A DNA stretch of 6,211 bases from Clostridia bacterium (GTDB lineage Bacteria > Bacillota > Clostridia > TANB77 > CAG-508). The notes under the pieces are model-generated. The model did no database searches. It saw only the letters and a program-made list of their open reading frames with translations, and had not been told where the DNA came from. The DNA lies in the NCBI GenBank assembly GCA_900758165.1, contig CAAEQN010000152.1:1-6211 (forward strand), in the 5' to 3' direction. Below are positions 1-5,886 of the stretch, piece by piece (within the stretch, counting starts at the first letter, position 1; the number at the start of each line of letters is the position of its first letter). Both the position numbers and the translations under genes were made by a program.

Positions 1-20
1 AAAATAACTTCGGTTTTTTC
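1..20 (+). terminator. Right half of a probable terminator cut by the window edge
   Basis: The sequence CTTCGG at 9-14 is followed directly by a T-run and more T-rich sequence. This looks like the descending arm and U-tract of a rho-independent terminator for a gene to the left on the plus strand. The matching CCGAAG arm is not in the window, so this is inference only. It would make murC the start of a new transcription unit. Confidence 0.35.
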
Positions 21-106
21 TTTATTTTCACATAAATTTCATAATTCTGTGGATAACGTTTCGGAAAATTTTCAAAAAATACCGAAACTTAAATATAAAA
101 TATATA

Positions 107-135
107 TTGAAAAACTTTATATTTAAGTATATAAT
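107..135 (+). promoter_or_regulatory. Probable sigma-A-type promoter of murC
   Basis: A -35 box TTGAAA (107-112) and a perfect -10 box TATAAT (130-135) are separated by the optimal 17 bases. Transcription would start near 141-143, giving a leader of about 26 bases before the TTG start codon of murC at 169. An inverted repeat at 58-88 ends 18 bases upstream of the -35 box. Confidence 0.75.
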
Positions 136-153
136 ATAGCAAGCAAAATAAGT

Positions 154-171
154 AAAGGAGTGCTTAAATTG
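154..171 (+). promoter_or_regulatory. Ribosome binding site and TTG start deciding the murC N-terminus
   Basis: AAAGGAG at 154-160 is a strong Shine-Dalgarno. A GTG in frame at 160-162 overlaps the last G of this motif and so cannot be served by it. The TTG at 169-171 lies 8 bases downstream, an ideal spacing, and is therefore the preferred start. Confidence 0.8.
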
Positions 172-1557
172 ATTAATATAGAAGAATTACAGCAATATAA
201 ACATATACATTTAATAGGTATAGGCGGAACAAGTATGAGCGGAATAGCTACCATTTTAAAGAAATGGGGTTTTTGTGTTACTGGTTCAGACGCCAATGCT
301 TCAGAACTAACAGATAAATTAATAGAGAACAATATCCATGTAGTTATTGGGCATGATTTAGAAAATCTACGAAAAGCAAATTTAGTAGTTTACAGTGCTG
401 CTATTTCAGATTCTGATATTGAGCTACAAGAAGCTAAAAAACTTAATATTCCAACAATGGAAAGATCTACTTTTCTTGGTTTAATTACTAAAGCTTATAG
501 AAATACAATCTGCGTTTCAGGAACACATGGAAAAACTACTACTACATCTATGATTTCAGTTTGCTTTTTAGAAGCACATAAAGATCCTACTATACAAGTT
601 GGAGCAATTTTAAAACAAATTAACGGAAATTACAGGGTTGGAAATAGTGATTGCTTTGTATTAGAATCTTGTGAATATGTAGAGAGCTTTCTAAAATTTC
701 ATCCAAGGACTGAAGTAATTTTAAATATAGATAATGATCATTTAGATTACTTTAAAGATTTGGATCATATAAAAGAAGCTTTTGTTAAATTTGTTAAATT
801 GTTACCTGATGATGGACTTCTTGTTCTTAATGCAGATGATGTTAATTCATTTGACTTATATAAGAATACAAATGCTAAAATCGTAACATTTGCTACTAAA
901 AATGAAAAATCTAATTTTGTAGCAAGAAACATTACTTTTGACAACAATGGTTTTCCTCTTTTTGATGTGTACAGAAATAATACATTTTATAAGAGCATCA
1001 AGCTTTCTGTTCCTGGATTCCATAATGTTTATAACGCATTAGCTTGTATAGCTGTTTGCCATGAATATGGTATTGATAAGGAAGTTATAAAAAACGGGCT
1101 TTTAAAATTCACTGGTGCTCATAGAAGATTTGAATTAGTCGGATCAACTAACGGAGCTTATGTTTATGATGATTATGCTCATCATCCAACAGAGATAAAA
1201 GCTGTATATGATGCAATGAGACAAAAAAAATATAATAGATCTTGGGTAGTATTTCAACCACATACTTATAGTAGAACAAAGAATCTATTAACAAATTTTG
1301 CTCAAGTTTTATCTGGATTTGATAATATCATAATAACAGATATATATGCTGCCAGAGAAAATAATACTTACGGAATTTCATCTAATGATTTAGTGAAACA
1401 AATTAATCTTAACAGAGTTGGAAAGCCTGCACTTTATATGTCAGACTTTAATGAAATAGCAAAATATATTAAAGATAGAGTAATGCCTAATGACATAGTT
1501 TTAACTATCGGTGCGGGAACAGTTACAAATATTGGTCCTATGATTATCGAAAAGTAA
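169..1557 (+). CDS. murC: UDP-N-acetylmuramate--L-alanine ligase (MurC)
   Basis: MurC is the cytosolic ATP-dependent ligase that adds L-alanine to UDP-MurNAc, the first amino acid of the peptidoglycan stem peptide. From the TTG start the protein has 462 residues, normal for the family. The three Mur ligase domains are visible. The N-terminal UDP-binding domain carries GIGGTSMSGIA (17-27). The central ATPase carries the P-loop GTHGKTTTT (118-126), ESCEYVES (166-173) where E. coli MurC has EADESD, and an NIDNDHLDY block. The C-terminal domain has DDYAHHPTE (334-342), FQPHTYSRT and a late TIGAGT. DDYxHHPTE and QPHTYSRT separate MurC from MurD, MurE and MurF. The CEY variant is typical of clostridial MurC, from memory. 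The gene has its own promoter, is flanked by no other plus-strand gene here, and converges on the transglutaminase gene. The frame is intact. Confidence 0.97.
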   Translation: MINIEELQQYKHIHLIGIGGTSMSGIATILKKWGFCVTGSDANASELTDKLIENNIHVVIGHDLENLRKANLVVYSAAISDSDIELQEAKKLNIPTMERSTFLGLITKAYRNTICVSGTHGKTTTTSMISVCFLEAHKDPTIQVGAILKQINGNYRVGNSDCFVLESCEYVESFLKFHPRTEVILNIDNDHLDYFKDLDHIKEAFVKFVKLLPDDGLLVLNADDVNSFDLYKNTNAKIVTFATKNEKSNFVARNITFDNNGFPLFDVYRNNTFYKSIKLSVPGFHNVYNALACIAVCHEYGIDKEVIKNGLLKFTGAHRRFELVGSTNGAYVYDDYAHHPTEIKAVYDAMRQKKYNRSWVVFQPHTYSRTKNLLTNFAQVLSGFDNIIITDIYAARENNTYGISSNDLVKQINLNRVGKPALYMSDFNEIAKYIKDRVMPNDIVLTIGAGTVTNIGPMIIEK

Positions 1558-1591
1558 AATTATAAATTTTAATTTATTTTATATAATATAC

Positions 1592-1629
1592 TGAACCCAA
1601 ATTATTAAACATATAATAATTTGGGTTCA
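1592..1629. terminator. Perfect 15-bp hairpin between convergent genes
   Basis: TGAACCCAAATTATT (1592-1606) and its exact reverse complement (1615-1629) flank an 8-base loop. It lies 34 bases past the murC stop and 94 bases past the stop of the convergent minus-strand operon, so it is well placed to end both transcripts. Neither side has a clean U-tract: the plus strand continues ATTCATAAAT and the minus strand GTATATTATA. Termination is therefore likely but not textbook. Confidence 0.7.
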
Positions 1630-1723
1630 ATTCATAAATCACGTTTTGTACTCTATTAATTTTATTTTAAGAAATGGATATTTTATTTTTTGTCCACGCC
1701 AACTATCTTTACAAAAATTTATT

Positions 1724-2860
1724 TTAATAATCATTTGCTTCTAACATTGGATAAGCAAATTCTTGTCCAACCTTTGTAACTTTACCTGATAATTTATGAT
1801 TTTTATTCATTGTATTTGAGCCTTTTAAAAAATATTTGTGCTTTTCTGCCTTTGACAAATACCCTCCACCTCTTACTATTGGATCATCCCACGTACAATC
1901 TATAGCATACCATTTTCCGTTTAATTGCACATAGTTCCATGCATGGTTTTCTGTCACTCCATCAGTATTAGTCGCTACTCCACTAACGATAATACAAGGA
2001 ATACCTAATTCATCTAATATGTATTTAAATGCCTCGGCATATCCTTCACAAACTGCAGTTCTTTCTACTAAAGCTCCATATATATTAAATGAATTTTCAT
2101 CTGTTGCATTAGTATTATACTCTAAACTATCAATAATCCAGTCATGTACTTGAAGTATTTTATTATATGTATCTCCTGATACTCCTTTTATAATATTGTT
2201 TTTAACGCTATCTACTTGGGCAATTAGATTATTTACCATTTCTTTATTATTTAATCCATTATATAAATATAGGGAATTATCTCCTGGTCGTATTTCTAAT
2301 TTATAAGATGTTCTACTAGCATAAGTTGTTCTCTCTATCATTAAATTCACTTTAGATACATCTATAAAAAATGTATCTACTCTATCTAAAGACAATGCAT
2401 CCCATGCTGATTGAAAACTTCTATTTAAAACATCTTGTCCATTTGACTCTTTTAGTATGTTTGCAACTGAATCTGGCAATTGTATAGTATAATTCCCACT
2501 TTTCATATTATCTAAATTAGATTCAATTGCATTGTAAATTTCCTTTGCTGTACTTTCTAATTGATTATAATAGTATCTGTTGTTTTTTGCATTTGTTAAA
2601 GTCTTACCTGTATTAGATAATGTTTCATCTATGCGAGGTATAATTGCTTCATCTACATTTTGAATAGTATTTTCTCTTTCTACATTTATTTTTTCAACTT
2701 GAAGAGTTGATTGTATCACATTTATATTTTCGTCATAAGTTTGAGCAATCTGATTTTTGTTTCCCATTATTAGATAATACATAATTGCTAATATGACAAT
2801 TATAACAAATAGTAAAATTAAATTTACAACTAAATATGTTTTCTCTTCTTTAGCTTGCAT
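1724..2860 (-). CDS. Membrane-anchored transglutaminase-like (papain-fold) protein
   Basis: This 378-residue protein has one hydrophobic segment at about 9-32 with no obvious cleavage site, so it is probably anchored by its N-terminus with the rest outside the cell. That orientation is inferred. Residues 40-230 are a hydrophilic, probably helical region without a recognised domain. The C-terminal part is a transglutaminase-like domain. It has HDW at 239-241, the nucleophile C271 in AVCEGYA, H306 in NHAWN and D321 in AIDCTWDDP, so the Cys-His-Asp triad is complete. Bacterial members of this superfamily act as proteases, amidases or crosslinking enzymes, and the substrate here cannot be told. 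It is the last gene of a minus-strand operon, 15 bases after the thioesterase stop, with AAAGGAGA (2865-2872) positioned for the ATG. The downstream hairpin at 1592-1629 probably ends the transcript. Confidence 0.85.
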   Translation of the reverse strand: MQAKEEKTYLVVNLILLFVIIVILAIMYYLIMGNKNQIAQTYDENINVIQSTLQVEKINVERENTIQNVDEAIIPRIDETLSNTGKTLTNAKNNRYYYNQLESTAKEIYNAIESNLDNMKSGNYTIQLPDSVANILKESNGQDVLNRSFQSAWDALSLDRVDTFFIDVSKVNLMIERTTYASRTSYKLEIRPGDNSLYLYNGLNNKEMVNNLIAQVDSVKNNIIKGVSGDTYNKILQVHDWIIDSLEYNTNATDENSFNIYGALVERTAVCEGYAEAFKYILDELGIPCIIVSGVATNTDGVTENHAWNYVQLNGKWYAIDCTWDDPIVRGGGYLSKAEKHKYFLKGSNTMNKNHKLSGKVTKVGQEFAYPMLEANDY

Positions 2861-2875
2861 ATTTTCTCCTTTATT

Positions 2876-3601
2876 TTAGTATAAATAGATTACTGTATGA
2901 AGAATACTATCATCTTCTGATTTTATTGTAACTATATTTTTTTCATCTTCTTTTGTATATAAGCAAATTACATTGTCCCCCAATTTTATTTGTTTCTTAT
3001 ACATTATTTCCATATTGTTCAATTCACCAGATTTATAAATATCTTCTGGTAATGTTTCATAAGCAAAATCTAGATAATATAAATTATGAACATGTTTATT
3101 CATATCTATATCACTTCTTAAAATTTTGTATTTCATTTTGGATACTATTGTTTTAGGTTCTGGTAATTTATTTAAAGTACAATCTTCAAATACACTTGTT
3201 TTTTCTATTTTATAAGCTTTTACTAATTCTGGCGTAATTGGTGAAAGTTTTTCTGTCTTTAAATCAATTAAAGCACACTTGCTTGTCGCTAAAACACAAA
3301 CTTCTCCTGCCTCATCTAATATTTCATAATCTCTATATATGCAAATTTTATTTGGATCTCTAGCCCAAGTATTAACTGTTAATTGGGAATTGTATTTAGG
3401 TCTTTTTAATATTTTTACTTTCCATGATAGTATTACCCATGTAACTCCTTTATCTTCTCTATTATTAAGTCCATATCCTACTGATTCCGAGTGTGTTCCT
3501 GCTGCATTTTCTAACATTTTTAATGCTGCTTTGTTACTCATTTTACATTCTGAATTAACATCAGTAAATCCTAATCTGTATTTATATGTATATATTGCCA
3601 T
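2876..3601 (-). CDS. Acyl-ACP thioesterase (FatA/FatB-like, double hotdog)
   Basis: The 241 residues match bacterial acyl-ACP thioesterases in length and layout: two hotdog domains, the first about 1-130 and the second about 150-241. Such enzymes hydrolyse acyl-acyl carrier protein in the cytosol to release free fatty acid. The C-terminal hallmark is RSDIDMNKHVHNLYYLDF (162-179), corresponding to the plant FatB motif around DLDVNQHVNN. D166, N168 and H170 match three of the four catalytic residues. The fourth, a Glu in the FatB YRREC block, aligns with Q204 in MYKKQIKLGD, so activity may be reduced or altered. HVHN in place of HVNN is a second deviation. The N-terminal GFTDVNSECKMSN block is typical of the first hotdog. 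It is the middle gene of the operon, 19 bases after the pilin-like gene, with AGAAGG at 3610-3615 as its Shine-Dalgarno. Confidence 0.88.
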   Translation of the reverse strand: MAIYTYKYRLGFTDVNSECKMSNKAALKMLENAAGTHSESVGYGLNNREDKGVTWVILSWKVKILKRPKYNSQLTVNTWARDPNKICIYRDYEILDEAGEVCVLATSKCALIDLKTEKLSPITPELVKAYKIEKTSVFEDCTLNKLPEPKTIVSKMKYKILRSDIDMNKHVHNLYYLDFAYETLPEDIYKSGELNNMEIMYKKQIKLGDNVICLYTKEDEKNIVTIKSEDDSILHTVIYLY

Positions 3602-3620
3602 TTTTTATACCTTCTAACCT

Positions 3621-3992
3621 TTAATTTTTATTTGTTACTTCAACTGTATATTCATTACCAGTTTCTTTAAATGTCACTTTAAACTTTTCGCCGTCTTTTT
3701 TTACTTCTGTTTTGTCTGCTCCTGCTTCGTCATTTAATGCTTTTTCTAAAAGTTCCTTTGTAAAATTTCCATCCTCACTATATATTATTGCTATCTCTTT
3801 TGCTCTATTTAATATACCTCTTTCGCTACTTTCTATTGTTTGGTCTCTCGAATCTTCTGCTTCTTTTACTATGCCTTTATCACTTGTAATCATTTCCACT
3901 GTTACCTGAGTTAATATTAATAATACTATTACAGCTACACATAAAGCTATTAATGTTATTCCTTTTGATTCCTTCGAAAGTTTTATTTCCAT
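3621..3992 (-). CDS. Pilin-like protein with class III (prepilin) signal sequence
   Basis: A 123-residue protein whose N-terminus has the type IV prepilin layout: a short charged leader ending in SKG (9-11), then ITLIALCVAVIVLLILTQV as the hydrophobic helix (about 12-33). Prepilin peptidase would cut after G11. The mature residue 5, normally Glu, is Ala (A16). The remainder, about 90 residues, is acidic and Lys/Glu-rich, with no disulphide-type cysteines. It gives predicted helix followed by short strand-like segments (KFKVTF, EYTVEV) at the end. Proteins beginning KGITLIAL with this helix are common in clostridial genomes and are mostly of unknown function. It is the first gene of the operon with the thioesterase and transglutaminase genes. 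A very strong Shine-Dalgarno AGGAGG (3999-4004) sits 6 bases before the ATG. No assembly ATPase or prepilin peptidase is in the window, so a pilus role is not shown. Confidence 0.75.
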   Translation of the reverse strand: MEIKLSKESKGITLIALCVAVIVLLILTQVTVEMITSDKGIVKEAEDSRDQTIESSERGILNRAKEIAIIYSEDGNFTKELLEKALNDEAGADKTEVKKDGEKFKVTFKETGNEYTVEVTNKN

Positions 3993-4041
3993 AATTTTCC
4001 TCCTCTTATGTTGTTCTAATACTAACTTATTTGTGTAAGCT

Positions 4042-4058
4042 TATATTATCATAATATA
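4042..4058. promoter_or_regulatory. 17-nt palindrome over the operon -10 box (candidate operator)
   Basis: TATATTAT, one central C, and ATAATATA form a perfect dyad. The 7-1-7 core matches the PerR/Fur-type consensus TTATAATNATTATAA at 10 of 14 defined positions. In such AT-rich DNA this can arise by chance, so binding by a Fur-family repressor is only a suggestion. Confidence 0.3.
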
Positions 4059-4071
4059 TTTTTATTTTCAA
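4043..4071 (-). promoter_or_regulatory. Probable promoter of the pilin-like/thioesterase/transglutaminase operon
   Basis: On the minus strand TTGAAA (4071-4066) and TAATAT (4048-4043) are separated by 17 bases. Transcription would begin near 4036, leaving a leader of about 40 bases before the ATG at 3992. A 17-nt perfect palindrome (4042-4058) covers the -10 box, as an operator would. Confidence 0.55.
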
Positions 4072-4155
4072 GTATTCATCTTCTACTATCTTTTAGAAGT
4101 TGCAATTGACTTTTTAATTAACATTATTATATTCCAAATTTTATCTGTTATCTTT

Positions 4156-5040
4156 TTAAAAGTCTGGCACATATTCTTCTTCATGTTTTCCTAAATCCTG
4201 TATATAACCATTTTCTATGTCTAACATATACAAATATTTTTCTATTTCCAAATATTCTTTTCTAGTCAATTTTCTGTTTAGTTTTTTATCTTCTTTAGCT
4301 TTATATGTTGGAAAATATTGTGCCATTACACTTATATAAGCTTTTTTATCTACATTATCTTTCAGCCATTTCAATATATTTTTCGAATTTCGTATATAAT
4401 TTGGCAATACTAAATGTCTAACTATTACACCTTTTTTTATAAGTCCATTTTCATCAAATTCTGGTTTACCTACTTGATTAATCATTTCTAATATAGCTTG
4501 CGTTGTTATTTCAAAATAATTTGGTGCTTTTGAATACTTGATTGCAAGTTCATTATAATAATATTTTAAGTCGGGTAAATAAACATCTATAAATCCATTT
4601 AACGCCTGTATTGTTTCCACATTTTCATAACCATTTGTGTTATAAATAATTGGCAATTTAAGTCCTTTCTGTTTTGCAATTTTTAAGGCTTCTATTATTT
4701 GATATGCATACATTGTTGGAGTTACTAAATTTATATTATTTGCCCCATCTTCCTGTTGCTTTAAAAATATTTCTGCTAATTCTTCTATTGTTATTTCATA
4801 TCCTTTTCTTTCTTGGCTTATTTTATAATTTTGGCAATATATGCAATTTAAATTGCATCCTGAAAAAAACACTGTTCCAGAACCATTTTTTCCACTTATG
4901 CATGGTTCCTCATAATAATGAAGCGAATACAAATCTATTCTTATCTTATCATTACAACCACATTTTCCAACTTGTCCTTTTAGCCTATTTGCTTTACATT
5001 TAAATGGACAAATCTCACATTTTTCTAATTGTTCTAACAT
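4156..5040 (-). CDS. Radical SAM protein, PflA-like (COG1313/PflX type)
   Basis: The chosen ATG gives 294 residues. The radical SAM [4Fe-4S] motif C62-x3-C66-x2-C69 lies in FSGCNLNCIYCQNY. It is preceded by a Cys-rich N-terminus CEICPFKCKANRLKGQVGKCGC (C8, C11, C15, C27, C29) and EEPCISG (C47). Later landmarks are YNTNGY (133-138), LPDLKYY (155-161), VRHLVLPNY (207-215) and SVMAQYFP (237-244). This combination is that of the PflX/COG1313 branch, homologues of pyruvate formate-lyase activating enzyme whose substrate is not established. The protein is cytosolic. No glycyl-radical enzyme is adjacent. An in-frame TTG start at 5094 is rejected because the promoter elements lie between it and this ATG, and AAAGGGG (5048-5054) serves the ATG with 7-base spacing. 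No clear terminator follows, so read-through into the pilin-like operon is possible. Confidence 0.9.
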   Translation of the reverse strand: MLEQLEKCEICPFKCKANRLKGQVGKCGCNDKIRIDLYSLHYYEEPCISGKNGSGTVFFSGCNLNCIYCQNYKISQERKGYEITIEELAEIFLKQQEDGANNINLVTPTMYAYQIIEALKIAKQKGLKLPIIYNTNGYENVETIQALNGFIDVYLPDLKYYYNELAIKYSKAPNYFEITTQAILEMINQVGKPEFDENGLIKKGVIVRHLVLPNYIRNSKNILKWLKDNVDKKAYISVMAQYFPTYKAKEDKKLNRKLTRKEYLEIEKYLYMLDIENGYIQDLGKHEEEYVPDF

Positions 5041-5047
5041 TGCTTTA

Positions 5048-5094
5048 CCCCTTTTTAATATATATATTTTACTATTATTTACTTGATTTATCAA
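5048..5094 (-). promoter_or_regulatory. Promoter and ribosome binding site of the radical SAM gene
   Basis: On the minus strand TTGATA (5094-5089) and TAAAAT (5071-5066) are 17 bases apart. Transcription would start near 5059, giving a leader of about 19 bases that contains the Shine-Dalgarno AAAGGGG (5054-5048). Because the promoter sits inside the longer possible reading frame, it fixes the start at 5040. Confidence 0.6.
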
Positions 5095-5160
5095 TATTTG
5101 AATGGAAATTTTATATTAACGATTTAATTTTAATTCACTTGTATCAATATTTATATTAAC
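5081..5160. repeat. Imperfect direct repeat upstream of the radical SAM gene
   Basis: On the plus strand ACTTGATTTATCAATATTT (5081-5099) recurs as ACTTGTATCAATATTT (5137-5152), the second copy lacking three bases. TTATATTAAC also occurs twice (5111-5120 and 5151-5160). The first copy holds the -35 box of the radical SAM promoter. The pair may be a local duplication or a repeated protein-binding site. Confidence 0.45.
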
Positions 5161-5177
5161 TTTTTACTATATTAAAC

Positions 5178-5226
5178 AAAAAATAAGATTGATAACACAG
5201 TTTGTTATCAATCCATCTTATTTTTT
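5178..5226. terminator. Bidirectional rho-independent terminator
   Basis: A 20-nt left arm (5178-5197, beginning with six A) pairs with a right arm at 5203-5226. The right arm carries a four-base bulge (5214-5217) and ends in six T. The core TGATAACA/TGTTATCA is perfect around a 5-base loop. A/T-runs at both outer ends make it work in either direction. It lies 30 bases past the stop of the Rpn-family remnant on the minus strand and isolates that remnant from the radical SAM gene. Confidence 0.88.
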
Positions 5227-5256
5227 CCCAAAATAGGGCGTCTCTGTTGGACATTT

Positions 5257-5886
5257 TCAGGCTACTTTATTTCTATTTCGCCGTTTTTTTGCTTCTTCTA
5301 TTTCTTCATCAGTTGCATTTGCAATTTTCTTTATTACATTTTTATCAAAATTTTCTTTTAACATCTTTTTTATTACTTCCATTTTTTTCCTTTGCTCTCT
5401 TTCTTCTCTTCCAAGTTTTTTACCAAGTTCAGTTCCTTCTCTAATTCCAGTATTATATAATGCTTTTTCGTCCATTATGGCTTTTTCTCTTAATTCTGCT
5501 AGTCTTTCCATTTTTTCATCTTCACTCATCTCTCTTACTGTTATTACTGCCTTTTTTACATCTTCATTTTTTTCCATAATTTCTTTGACCTCCCTTGAGT
5601 TCGGATCTTCTAAAAACATTACCCATTGGTTCTTTTTATTGTTCTTGTCTTTTTGGTATGCTTCTCTTACTCTCTTTAAGTTTATTATACGTATCTCGAA
5701 CACATCTGTCAACACTTTCTCTGGCATTTCTTTTTCTCTTATATTCCATATTGTTTCCATTCTCTTTAGCTCTTTGGTTACTTCTATTTCAAAATCTGTT
5801 ATTGCTATTATTACTACCTTTCTTGCTTTATTATATGTATCTCCTCTTTGTATTTGCTTTGAATATAACCTTGACCAATAATACAT
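5257..5886 (-). pseudogene. 5'-truncated Rpn-family PD-(D/E)XK nuclease/transposase remnant
   Basis: The 209 readable residues match the C-terminal two thirds of Rpn-family recombination-promoting nucleases (PF12784, PDDEXK_2). The matching landmarks are YYWSRLYSKQIQRGDTYN (2-19), QWVMFLEDPNS (87-97), a region near 108-130 ending SEDEKMERLAELREKA, and the tail YNTGIREGTELGKKLGREE (144-162), which is the Gly/Glu repeat stretch usual for the family. A short helical C-terminus rich in Lys and Glu follows. Complete members are roughly 280-320 residues. Here the N-terminal part of about 100 residues that holds the catalytic Asp and Glu-x-Lys/Gln is absent. In frame, codons reading VIHRL precede the ATG, then a TAA at 5902-5904. 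No Shine-Dalgarno is positioned for this ATG. The body has no internal stops, so the truncation may be recent. It is followed by a strong terminator. It is unlikely to be an active nuclease. Confidence 0.8.

Noticed and set aside
160..168. GTG at 160 as the start of murC, adding three residues
   Set aside because: It overlaps the Shine-Dalgarno AAAGGAG; the TTG at 169 has correct spacing.
123..947. Minus-strand open frames at 123-332 and 765-947 inside murC
   Set aside because: They are antisense to a certain gene and lack a ribosome binding site or homology signal.
2953..3909. Plus-strand open frames at 2953-3156, 3339-3617 and 3712-3909
   Set aside because: They are shadows of the thioesterase and pilin-like genes on the other strand, with no recognisable domain.
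4080..4099. CTTCTA/TAGAAG hairpin downstream of the radical SAM gene as a terminator
   Set aside because: It has only six base pairs, an 8-base loop and no T-run on the minus strand.
4674..5003. Plus-strand open frame of 109 codons
   Set aside because: It is antisense to the well-supported radical SAM gene and its hydrophobic composition follows from the A-rich coding strand opposite.
5041..5094. TTG at 5094 as the start of the radical SAM protein, adding 18 residues
   Set aside because: The added part overlaps the -35 and -10 boxes and lacks family-like sequence; the ATG at 5040 has its own Shine-Dalgarno.
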